Program-made: the position numbers and the translations under genes
Shown here: in pieces, positions 1-6,144 of the stretch
Position numbering within the stretch: the first letter of the stretch is position 1
Layout: each line of letters begins with the position of its first letter
Assembly: GCA_003520105.1 (NCBI GenBank)
Contig: DOVL01000244.1
Location: 1 to 9,352 of the forward strand
Direction: 5' to 3'
Source: Lachnospiraceae bacterium
Lineage (GTDB): Bacteria > Bacillota > Clostridia > Lachnospirales > Lachnospiraceae
DNA length: 9,352 nucleotides
The notes under the pieces: model-generated
Databases searched by the model: none
What the model saw: the letters and a program-made list of their open reading frames with translations, nothing else
What the model was told of the DNA's origin: nothing

Positions 1-56
1 GAACCCACGACCTATTGATTACGAATCAATCGCTCTACCAACTGAGCCACAGAAGC
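1..56 (-). tRNA. tRNA-Thr (anticodon CGU), 3' end cut off by the window edge
   Basis: Read on the minus strand, the sequence folds as a tRNA. It has acceptor 5' strand GCTTCTG, T8 G9, D stem GCTC/GAGC around AGTTGGTA, anticodon stem ATTGA/TCAAT enclosing loop TTCGTAA, variable loop AGGTC, and the start of the T arm (GTGGGTTC). The anticodon at 21-23 is CGT, which decodes ACG (threonine). About 17-20 nucleotides of the 3' part (rest of the T arm, acceptor 3' strand, CCA) lie beyond base 1. The 5' end at 56 is only 11 bases from a strong hairpin at 68-97, which leaves no room for a promoter directly upstream. Confidence 0.95.
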
Positions 57-67
57 TTATATAATAA

Positions 68-97
68 GGACCACAGAGGCGTTAACCTCTGTTGTCC
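68..97 (-). terminator. Hairpin between purA and the tRNA, possible purA terminator
   Basis: On the minus strand GGAC-A-ACAGAGG pairs with CCTCTGT-G-GTCC around loop TTAACG: eleven pairs with one A/G mismatch. It is followed by TTATTATATA, an interrupted T-rich tract. It lies 88 bases past the purA stop and 11 bases before the tRNA. It fits a weak intrinsic terminator of purA. The broken U tract and the closeness to the tRNA also allow a role in the tRNA 5' leader or in processing of a longer transcript. Confidence 0.5.
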
Positions 98-126
98 ATA
101 TTAACATATTCATTTGACCTTGTCTG
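98..126 (-). promoter_or_regulatory. Weak candidate promoter for the tRNA-Thr transcript
   Basis: On the minus strand CAGACA (121-126, four of six matches to TTGACA) is separated by 17 bases from TAATAT (98-103, four of six matches to TATAAT). Transcription would start near 91, inside the 68-97 hairpin, so the tRNA would be made with a short folded leader. Both boxes are mediocre and the call rests mainly on spacing and position. Confidence 0.25.
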
Positions 127-184
127 CTTTGAGCATCATCCCGCCATGTCTCTTCGACAGCTTACAGCCGATGATCACTTATCG

Positions 185-1468
185 CTAAACATTTCTATAG
201 ATGATATCATGTCTGCTTGGACCGTTTGAGATCATCGTGATCGGGAAGCCGATCTGCTGCTCGATGAACTCGATATACTTGCGGCAGTTTTCAGGAAGGT
301 CTTCGTAATTCTTGATACCTCTTATCTCCTGCTTCCAGCCCGGAAGAACCGTATAAACCGGCTTAGCCTTCTTAAGGTTTACAGTTGCAGGGAAATCGGT
401 TGTAACCTTTCCGTCTATCTCATAGCCTGTACAAACAGGTATCTCATCAAGATAACCAAGAACATCAAGTACTGTAAATGCAACATCTGTTGCACCCTGG
501 ATACGGCAGCCGTATTTTGAAGCAACGCAGTCGAACCAGCCCATTCTACGTGGACGTCCTGTTGTTGCGCCATACTCTCCGCCATCACCGCCGCGACGTC
601 TGAGCTCATCTGCTTCGTCGCCGAAGATTTCGCTTACGAACTCGCCTGCGCCAACCGCACTTGAGTAAGCCTTACAGACAACAACGATCTTCTTGATCTC
701 ATATGGTGGAATGCCTGCGCCAATTGCGCCGTATGCAGCAAGTGTTGATGAAGAAGTAACCATCGGATAGATACCGTGATCAGGATCCTTCATAGAACCA
801 AGCTGACCCTCGAGAAGAATGTTCTTACCTGACTTGATTGCCTCATAAAGGAATGCCGAGGTATCACATACATAAGGCTCAACCATCTTCTTATATTCCA
901 TAAGAGTTGCGTAAATATCTTCAACTGTAAGGAGTGGCTGATGATAGAGGTGCTCGAGAAGAACATTCTTCTGAGCGATTACTCTCTCGATCTTATCCTT
1001 AAGAGAAGCCTCGTCATCGAAAAGCTCACTTACCTGGAAGCCGATCTTAGCGTATTTATCAGAATAGAAAGGAGCTATACCCGACTTTGTCGAACCGAAT
1101 GACTTGCCGGCAAGTCTGGCCTCCTCGTATGTATCGAAAAGGACGTGGTAAGGCATAACCATCTGAGCCCTGTCAGAAACAAGAAGCTTTGGTGCCGGAA
1201 CGCCCTTAGAAACCACATCGTTGTATTCCTTGAAAAGCTTAGGGATATCAAGAGCAACACCATTTCCGATGATGCTTACTGTATGATCATAAAATACACC
1301 TGATGGAAGTGTGTGCAGTGCAAACTTGCCATAGTCGTTAACTATGGTATGTCCTGCATTTGCTCCTCCCTGGAATCTAATGATAATATCCGATGTCTCG
1401 GCAAGCATATCTGTGATCTTACCCTTGCCTTCATCACCCCAGTTTGCGCCAACTATAGCTGTAACCAT
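185..1468 (-). CDS. purA: Adenylosuccinate synthetase
   Basis: This cytosolic enzyme joins IMP and aspartate using GTP to give adenylosuccinate, the first committed step from IMP to AMP. The protein has 427 residues, normal for the family. Seen motifs are the GTP-binding loop WGDEGKGK (10-17) with catalytic-type Asp12, NAGHT (37-41) with His40, a DPDHGIYP segment (228-235) and TTGRPRR (302-308). The start at 1468 is chosen because the protein then begins MVTAIVGANWGDEGKG as in the family, and AAAGGTG stands 7 bases upstream. An in-frame ATG at 1534 would only add an unrelated 22-residue leader. The sequence is a divergent subtype: where the common form reads EGAQG this one reads EGQLG (220-224), and the usual VGEGPFPTE segment reads VGAGEFVSE (272-280). 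Divergent to the lysR gene. PurB, the next enzyme, lies on the same strand at 6145-7599. Confidence 0.97.
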   Translation of the reverse strand: MVTAIVGANWGDEGKGKITDMLAETSDIIIRFQGGANAGHTIVNDYGKFALHTLPSGVFYDHTVSIIGNGVALDIPKLFKEYNDVVSKGVPAPKLLVSDRAQMVMPYHVLFDTYEEARLAGKSFGSTKSGIAPFYSDKYAKIGFQVSELFDDEASLKDKIERVIAQKNVLLEHLYHQPLLTVEDIYATLMEYKKMVEPYVCDTSAFLYEAIKSGKNILLEGQLGSMKDPDHGIYPMVTSSSTLAAYGAIGAGIPPYEIKKIVVVCKAYSSAVGAGEFVSEIFGDEADELRRRGGDGGEYGATTGRPRRMGWFDCVASKYGCRIQGATDVAFTVLDVLGYLDEIPVCTGYEIDGKVTTDFPATVNLKKAKPVYTVLPGWKQEIRGIKNYEDLPENCRKYIEFIEQQIGFPITMISNGPSRHDIIYRNV

Positions 1469-1579
1469 TTTAATATCACCTTTCCTCTCATATGCCGCTT
1501 TGTACGGCATATTTTCTGATTTAGTCATGTCCACCGGTTATAAGCCCATCCCAATAGTTTTTCAGCGGACACAATGGGA

Positions 1580-1608
1580 AGTATAACTTAAATATTGACA
1601 TAAGTAAA
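1580..1608 (-). promoter_or_regulatory. Candidate purA promoter
   Basis: On the minus strand TTTACT (1603-1608, four of six matches) stands 17 bases from TATACT (1580-1585, five of six). It overlaps the forward lysR promoter, so the two polymerase sites would exclude each other. The leader to the purA start would be about 105 bases. A second minus-strand option is TTGAAA (1665-1670) with TATAAG (1641-1646) at 18 bases, and I cannot choose firmly between them. Confidence 0.35.
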
Positions 1609-1623
1609 ATTAATATTTATTAT
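1595..1623 (+). promoter_or_regulatory. Strong sigma-A type promoter for the lysR gene
   Basis: A perfect TTGACA (1595-1600) is followed after exactly 17 bases by TATTAT (1618-1623, five of six matches to TATAAT). The spacer is AT-rich. Transcription would start near 1630, giving a leader of about 70 bases to the ATG at 1700. Confidence 0.65.
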
Positions 1624-1627
1624 ATTT

Positions 1628-1648
1628 GATATTAGTACAACTTATATC
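1628..1648. promoter_or_regulatory. Candidate LysR-type operator (T-N11-A inverted repeat)
   Basis: GATAT (1628-1632) and ATATC (1644-1648) form a perfect inverted repeat around 11 bases, with the classic T-N11-A at T1632 and A1644. It sits at the predicted start of lysR transcription, where binding would block lysR (autorepression is typical of the family) and could affect the divergent purA promoter. The site is AT-rich, so chance cannot be excluded. Confidence 0.4.
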
Positions 1649-1699
1649 TAGTGATTATACCCCCTTTCAATGTGTGATCGATCAAGGAGTCTTCATACC

Positions 1700-2599
1700 A
1701 TGAATATAAATCTCGAGTATTATAAAATATTCTACCACGTAGCAAAATGCGGCAGCTTTACGGATGCTGCCCGTGATCTCTTTATAACTCAGCCCGCTGT
1801 CAGTCAGGGTATTAAACAGCTCGAGGATGTCCTCGGCCTGCAGCTTTTCAGACGCACGACCAGGGGAGCTGTGCTTACTCATGAAGGTGAGGCTCTGTTT
1901 GGCTATGTCGAATCAGGTTATGAAATGCTTATGAAGGGCGAGCAGAAGGTTTCCGAGCTTCTTTCTCTCAACTCAGGTGAGATACGTATCGGAGCAAGTG
2001 ATATGACTCTCCAGTATTATCTCCTTCCTTATCTGGAAAAATTCCACCAGCTATATCCCAAAATAAAAGTACAGGTAACAAATGCTCCGACTCCACGTAC
2101 CATAGAGCACCTGTCTTCCGGCAGGATCGATCTGGGCGTTGTGTCTGCATCAAATTCATACGCGGATTTCATGGACAGTCAGGGCGGTTCCTTAAATGTA
2201 AAACGTGTAAGGGACATCGAAGATATTTTTATAGCCGGAAACCGTTTCAAGGAACTTCAAGACAGGTCTCTCTCCTTTGAAGATCTAAAGGCTCTTCCGC
2301 TCATTTGTCTCGAGCCGGATACAAGTACCAGAAAATACGTCGACGGTTTCCTCCGCTCCGAGGGTGTAACACTTGCGCCCGAATTTGAACTGGCAACAAG
2401 CAACATGATAGTTCAGTTTGTTATGAGGAATCTGGGAATCGGCTGCGTTGTTGAAGACTTTGCCGAAGAATATATAAAAAACAGGGATATTTTTAAACTG
2501 AATCTCAGTAAAAATATCCCTAAAAGAAAAATCTGTGTTATAACCGACAATACCAATACAATATCCTTTGCAGCGCGTAAACTGCTCGAGTTGTTGTAA
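1700..2599 (+). CDS. LysR-family transcriptional regulator
   Basis: The 299-residue protein has the standard LysR layout. The N-terminal winged helix-turn-helix (about residues 2-62) contains FYHVAKCGSFTDAARDLFIT, QPAVSQGIKQLED and LGLQLFRRTTRGAVLT. A linker helix (about 63-90) follows, then a two-lobed effector-binding domain (about 93-295) starting GEIRIGASD. Such proteins bind DNA as tetramers and respond to a small metabolite; the ligand cannot be read from the sequence. The start at 1700 is preferred because AAGGAG lies at 1684-1689 (10-base spacing) and the protein then begins MNINLEYYKIFYHVA as in relatives. An ATG at 1670 in frame lacks such a site. It is divergent to purA with a 231-bp shared control region, so purA is a candidate target besides itself. 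Its stop is 8 bases from the stop of the convergent 81-aa gene. A long inverted repeat lies in its last 120 bases. Confidence 0.93.
   Translation: MNINLEYYKIFYHVAKCGSFTDAARDLFITQPAVSQGIKQLEDVLGLQLFRRTTRGAVLTHEGEALFGYVESGYEMLMKGEQKVSELLSLNSGEIRIGASDMTLQYYLLPYLEKFHQLYPKIKVQVTNAPTPRTIEHLSSGRIDLGVVSASNSYADFMDSQGGSLNVKRVRDIEDIFIAGNRFKELQDRSLSFEDLKALPLICLEPDTSTRKYVDGFLRSEGVTLAPEFELATSNMIVQFVMRNLGIGCVVEDFAEEYIKNRDIFKLNLSKNIPKRKICVITDNTNTISFAARKLLELL
2476..2521 (-). terminator. Strong intrinsic terminator for the minus-strand genes, inside the lysR coding region
   Basis: On the minus strand AGGGATATTTTT (2521-2510) pairs perfectly with AAAAATATCCCT (2494-2483). Inside, ACTGA pairs with TCAGT around a GAT loop, with only two unpaired bases. 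This gives about 17 pairs, followed by G and six T residues (2481-2476). Read on the plus strand the same hairpin is followed by purines, so it can work only in the minus direction. It lies 87 bases past the stop of the 81-aa gene and within the lysR codons for residues about 262-274. Confidence 0.7.
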
Positions 2600-2607
2600 C
2601 AGTATTT

Positions 2608-2853
2608 TTAGTATGTTCTCTTGAACGAAGCAAGATCGCCTTCAAATTTGAGGATCATCCCACGACACTCATCGTATTTATCGCGTTTTAGTTTTCCTTC
2701 TGCATACTTTTCCTCCACCATAACCTTAAGTCTGTTCAGAGTACGCAGAGCGCTGTCCTTGTAATTATTGCTCAGATCAACCTTAACGCCATTTACAAGC
2801 ATATCAATGTCGCTGTCTCCGTAGCCTTTGTTTTTCTTACTAAATAACCCCAT
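2608..2853 (-). CDS. Small charged protein of unknown function (81 aa)
   Basis: I do not recognise this protein. It is soluble and rich in Lys, Asp and Glu, with no signal peptide or membrane segment. After a short basic start (MGLFSKKNKG) comes DSDIDMLVNGVKVDL. Residues about 30-77 look strongly helical, with ALRTLNRLKVMVEEKYAEGKL and KRDKYDECRGMILKFEGDL, which suggests a helical hairpin. The start is well supported by AGGAGG (2862-2867) 8 bases before the ATG. It follows the XRE regulator by 40 bases on the same strand, so the two are probably co-transcribed. The convergent lysR stop is 8 bases away. A partner or effector of the XRE protein is possible but is only inferred from position. 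Confidence 0.8.
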   Translation of the reverse strand: MGLFSKKNKGYGDSDIDMLVNGVKVDLSNNYKDSALRTLNRLKVMVEEKYAEGKLKRDKYDECRGMILKFEGDLASFKRTY

Positions 2854-2893
2854 AAAAAAAACCTCCTAAAGCATAAAACCGTCGGTAAACAAA

Positions 2894-3316
2894 CTAATGC
2901 TCCATCCCCATCTTCTCCTTGATATCTCTGATGATCCTGGTAATGGAATCAAGTGTCAGATTGATCTCCTGAAGACGTATGAGTTCATCATCATCTATTT
3001 TCCCATCCATGGCGATAGTAACAAGCTCCTCAGAAATCTGATTCATCTGTCTTGCCGAAGCCATGAATTTGATGATTGCGCGATCCATATTGTCATCCGG
3101 CTGTATCTCCTGAATATTTTCCTTATCCTTGAGGAGATAATCCATAGTCACCCCGAAGAAATCGCTGACCTGCATGGCCTTGTCTATATCCGGAAGCGAT
3201 TCGCCGGTTTCCCATTTTGAAATAGCCTGTCTGCTGACCATCAGCTTCTCCGCAAGCTGCTCCTGCGAATATCTGTTATTCGTTCTAAGTTCTCTTAATT
3301 TATCTGCAAAACTCAT
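2894..3316 (-). CDS. XRE-family helix-turn-helix regulator with a helical C-terminal domain
   Basis: The 140-residue protein has a clear Cro/C1-type DNA-binding domain at about residues 5-62. It shows KLRELRTNNRYSQEQLAEKL, then the recognition helix VSRQAISKWETGESLPD, then LSDFFGVTMDYLL-like residues ending the fold. The C-terminal part (about 76-140) is helical and acidic to amphipathic, including AMDGKIDDDELIRLQEI, and may serve in dimerisation or partner binding. There is no protease triad or membrane segment. AAAGG is 10 bases before the ATG. It lies 60 bases after the GGDEF/EAL gene and 40 bases before the 81-aa gene. Its targets are unknown. This form is common for small chromosomal regulators in clostridia and need not be phage-derived. 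Confidence 0.9.
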   Translation of the reverse strand: MSFADKLRELRTNNRYSQEQLAEKLMVSRQAISKWETGESLPDIDKAMQVSDFFGVTMDYLLKDKENIQEIQPDDNMDRAIIKFMASARQMNQISEELVTIAMDGKIDDDELIRLQEINLTLDSITRIIRDIKEKMGMEH

Positions 3317-3357
3317 AATAATTTAACCTTTCATGATATGAACACTGCATCCATATC

Positions 3358-3369
3358 CGTCGTTCGACG
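3358..3369. repeat. 12-bp perfect palindrome upstream of the XRE gene
   Basis: CGTCGTTCGACG reads the same on both strands except for the central two bases, giving two CGTCG half-sites. It lies 42 bases upstream of the XRE start, in the 60-base gap after the GGDEF/EAL gene. It is a plausible operator for the XRE protein itself or a small hairpin. No second full copy is seen; a related ACCGTCGGT lies at 2878-2886, ahead of the 81-aa gene. Confidence 0.4.
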
Positions 3370-3376
3370 CTGACAA

Positions 3377-5053
3377 TTACTTAACAAGCGGCTTAAAATC
3401 AGGATTCTTAAGTATTCTTGTCATATCCTCGAAATCAACCGGCTTGCCGTAATAATAGCCCTGTGCATTATCGCAGCCAAGCTCCATAAGCTTCTTTCCT
3501 TCTTCACTGTTTTCAACGCCCTCAGCGATTATACGCATCTGAAGCCTGTTGGCAATATCAATTATACTTTCTACCAGGATATGTGCTTTATCATCATGCC
3601 CCAGATTACGGACAAAGCTCTGGTCTATCTTAACCTCATCCGCATTAATATTATGGATCAGTGAAAGTGAAGAATAACCGGTGCCGAAATCATCTATACT
3701 TATCTTAAAGCCATTCTCCTTAAGTATATGCACGAAATCCATAAGTCTGTTGATCTCTGATTCCTTTGCAGTCTCAGTGATCTCAATCTCGATCATCGCA
3801 CTTTCCACATTATTCTCTCTGATTGCTGTTATGATCCTCTTCTCTATATCAGGGATAAATATATTTTTCTTCGAGAAATTCACCGAAATGACCGGTACTT
3901 CAATCCCAAGCTTCCGCCACTTATTTATGCATCTACAAGTCTGAACAAGCATAGACATATCAAGTTCAGGTATCATACCCTTTCTGTCAAGAAGCGGTAT
4001 GAAATCGCTCGGAGCAATGATGCTGTCATTATGAAGCCATCTGCACAGAGCCTCAAGTCCAAGCAGTTCGCCTGTCTGCATATTTACCTTCGGCTGGAAG
4101 AAAGGAACAAACTCGCCCGCCGAAAGCGCATCCGGAAATGCCGCAACGATCTGATTATTGTGGCTGATAACCTCTGAAAGTTCGGTATTAAATATAACCA
4201 GATCTTTTTTAAGAATGGTCTTACCGACTATACATGCCGTGCTGGCCTCCTCAAGCTTGGTTCCGAATTCCCTTATATCAGTATCCGAAACACCTATACG
4301 GAACGAAAATCTGTGCATATTGTTTCTGAGACCCATAAGGCCGTCAACCTTCACGCTCTTAAGTCTGTCCAGAAGCACATCAAGATTTTCTCTTCTTACA
4401 TAAAATGCAAAATTATCGCCGCCGACACGGCATACGCCTTCATCTTCCCTTACGTAGCTCTGAAGAGTCTGCGCCAGCTTGCCTATGGCAAAGTCACCGA
4501 GATGGACACCGCCTCTGTCATTAATATACTTGTAGTTCTTAACATTTGCATAGAGAACAACGTATTCCGTTTCCGGATATTTTGCAACACTCTGCATGTA
4601 TTTCGCACCCAGGGATTTAACATTCATTATTCCCGTCTGGGCATCATGAGTCTCAGCGAAATCAAGCATTGATCTCATATTCTGACGGCTCACAAGAAGG
4701 TATATGATATCTGCAAGAAAACCGCACAGATCATCATCAATATCCTCTTCGGTGATACCGGTCTTGAATTCTATGATTGCATGGACATACTCACTGTTCT
4801 CATAATAAAAAGTATATCGTCTCTTGATATCACTTTCAGCATCCTCTGAATACAGCTCGAAGACCCTGTATCTGGAAGGATTCTCATCACCATCTCCGAG
4901 ACCTCTGTATCCCTCCGAATCAAATTCAAGATCGTAATACATCTTCACCACATTAAGAGCCTTGCATACCCCTTCAAAATCCTCAGGTGTGAGCGGTCTT
5001 TCTGTAGCGCTCTTCGCAATACTGTATAATTCCTTCTCAACTTCTTTTTTCAT
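3377..5053 (-). CDS. Cytosolic GGDEF/EAL protein, probable c-di-GMP phosphodiesterase with inactive cyclase domain
   Basis: The protein has 558 residues and no membrane segment. Residues 1-125 look like a sensory module, possibly GAF-like, ending in a long helix. The GGDEF domain spans about 135-290 and is degenerate. The signature reads GGDNF (211-215), the metal-binding Asp region reads ANVKNYKYIND (169-179) with Asn or Val in place of the usual Asp pair, and the RxxD product-binding site reads RxxE (202-205). The EAL domain (about 300-550) looks complete: EAL at 334-336, Asn392, EIEITET (422-428), DDFGTG (454-459), KID (475-477), EGVEN (511-515) and Gln531 in QGYYYGKP. It should therefore hydrolyse c-di-GMP to pGpG, with the GGDEF part perhaps acting as a GTP-sensing regulator. 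The ATG at 5053 has AAGGGG 11 bases upstream. It lies between a methyltransferase gene and the XRE gene. Confidence 0.93.
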   Translation of the reverse strand: MKKEVEKELYSIAKSATERPLTPEDFEGVCKALNVVKMYYDLEFDSEGYRGLGDGDENPSRYRVFELYSEDAESDIKRRYTFYYENSEYVHAIIEFKTGITEEDIDDDLCGFLADIIYLLVSRQNMRSMLDFAETHDAQTGIMNVKSLGAKYMQSVAKYPETEYVVLYANVKNYKYINDRGGVHLGDFAIGKLAQTLQSYVREDEGVCRVGGDNFAFYVRRENLDVLLDRLKSVKVDGLMGLRNNMHRFSFRIGVSDTDIREFGTKLEEASTACIVGKTILKKDLVIFNTELSEVISHNNQIVAAFPDALSAGEFVPFFQPKVNMQTGELLGLEALCRWLHNDSIIAPSDFIPLLDRKGMIPELDMSMLVQTCRCINKWRKLGIEVPVISVNFSKKNIFIPDIEKRIITAIRENNVESAMIEIEITETAKESEINRLMDFVHILKENGFKISIDDFGTGYSSLSLIHNINADEVKIDQSFVRNLGHDDKAHILVESIIDIANRLQMRIIAEGVENSEEGKKLMELGCDNAQGYYYGKPVDFEDMTRILKNPDFKPLVK

Positions 5054-5082
5054 TCTGATAGTAACCCCTTAAATCCCCTAGT

Positions 5083-5110
5083 ATTCTATTTTTTCTGCCG
5101 GTCATACCAA
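5083..5110 (-). promoter_or_regulatory. Candidate promoter for the GGDEF/EAL gene
   Basis: On the minus strand TTGGTA (5105-5110, four of six) is followed after 16 bases by TAGAAT (5083-5088, five of six). The predicted start of transcription is about 20-25 bases before the ATG, a very short leader. It would allow expression apart from the upstream purB and methyltransferase genes. Confidence 0.35.
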
Positions 5111-5140
5111 AACAACCCCAGTTTATAAAGCTCTCGTCAT

Positions 5141-6079
5141 TTATTCAACTCTTTGAAGAATATCAACCGTATGTGACGACGCTCCGATCGTATCCTGCCT
5201 CTCGCATGTCGCCAGATGATATCTGACGAACTCTTCGAAGGTCTCATCGTCCATACCGTTAAGCACCGGTCTGATGTAGTCAGACGGTCCATCAGCGGAT
5301 ATTATCTTCAGTCTTTTAAGTCCGGCTTTTCGATCAAGAGCTTCTATATCCTCCGTCCTTACGTAATGATACAGATCCTTTTCATCTGAAACAGTTCTGT
5401 AATCATCTGTAAGCATGCCCTTCTCCAGACATTCCTTAATATGTCCTTCCTTAAATGCATATGTGATAACTGCATATTCATTCATGACATATGCAACGAG
5501 GATAATACCGTCTCTCTTGGTCACTCTTTTAGCTTCGTTAAGAGCCTTAAGCTGATCTTCCTCGGTAAAGAGATGATACATCGGACCGAACAGAAGTGTC
5601 ATATCAAAGCTTTCATCAGGAAACCTTGACAGTTTCATGGCGTTCCCCTGATAGGCCTCAACCAGACTGCTTTTCTGCTTTAAAATACCCAGATTATATT
5701 TGACAAGTTCAACAGCGGTAACACTGTACCCCTCCTCCGCAAGAGGGATAGAATATGCACCTGTGCCTGCTCCTATATCAAGTATCTTAATTCGTCTTCT
5801 CAGATTGACCATATCTCTTGATCCATTAACACACGAATCAGTCGTTGTATCCGGATAACGATTATCTGACACTTCCATAGCATCCCCAAAGTTTGTTACA
5901 TCGTTATCAGGCTGAGCCACATCTGTTTCACGCCCAATCAATCTCCCGGATATATCATCAAGATATTCATGAATATACTTCATGGTCGTTCTGTACTCAA
6001 CCTGACCATGACGTGATCTTAGGCGCTTATCCTCGTTAAATTTATTATAGTATTTTTCTATCTCTGACTGTATTTTCAT
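5141..6079 (-). CDS. Class I SAM-dependent methyltransferase with an inserted acidic segment
   Basis: The Rossmann motif I is clear: ILDIGAGTGAYSIPLAEEGY, followed by VTAVEL with the acidic ribose-binding residue (about residues 99-125 from this start). Next come GNAMKLSRFPDESFD (motif II region) and LLFGPMYHLFTEEDQLKALNEAKRV, typical of a small-molecule methyltransferase family common in Firmicutes. The substrate is unknown. The family usually passes from the N-terminal YY.KF.ED helices almost directly to motif I; here about 45 polar residues (roughly 46-93, with DVAQPDNDV and DTTTDSC) intervene and look disordered. The start is uncertain. ATG at 6079 has a weak GGAAA before it; TTG at 6091 in frame would add four residues. 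No strong ribosome site supports either, giving 312 or 316 residues. The gene follows purB by 65 bases, and co-transcription is likely. Confidence 0.88.
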   Translation of the reverse strand: MKIQSEIEKYYNKFNEDKRLRSRHGQVEYRTTMKYIHEYLDDISGRLIGRETDVAQPDNDVTNFGDAMEVSDNRYPDTTTDSCVNGSRDMVNLRRRIKILDIGAGTGAYSIPLAEEGYSVTAVELVKYNLGILKQKSSLVEAYQGNAMKLSRFPDESFDMTLLFGPMYHLFTEEDQLKALNEAKRVTKRDGIILVAYVMNEYAVITYAFKEGHIKECLEKGMLTDDYRTVSDEKDLYHYVRTEDIEALDRKAGLKRLKIISADGPSDYIRPVLNGMDDETFEEFVRYHLATCERQDTIGASSHTVDILQRVE

Positions 6080-6144
6080 TACAGTTTCCAATCAACAGGA
6101 AATATTATGATCAAATAAATAGTGGATCATTTCTTCCGTTTTTA

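Noticed and set aside
185..1468. PurA could be a PurZ-type enzyme for 2-aminoadenine synthesis
   Set aside because: PurZ replaces the catalytic Asp of the GDEGKGK loop. Here Asp12 is present, the gene is chromosomal in context, and no phage or Z-genome partner genes are seen.
1313..1586. Two plus-strand open frames opposite the start of purA
   Set aside because: They mirror the purA N-terminal coding region, and the translations show no family features.
2608..3316. XRE protein and 81-aa protein as a toxin-antitoxin system
   Set aside because: The 81-aa protein shows no HipA, HigB, RelE or other toxin features, the order is regulator first, and the regulator C-terminus does not resemble known antitoxin tails. 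Position alone is not enough.
4313..4672. 119-codon open frame antisense to the GGDEF/EAL gene
   Set aside because: It is opposite a conserved domain and its protein has no recognisable features.
3377..5053. Active diguanylate cyclase
   Set aside because: The signature is GGDNF and the metal-binding Asp positions are replaced, so cyclase activity is unlikely.
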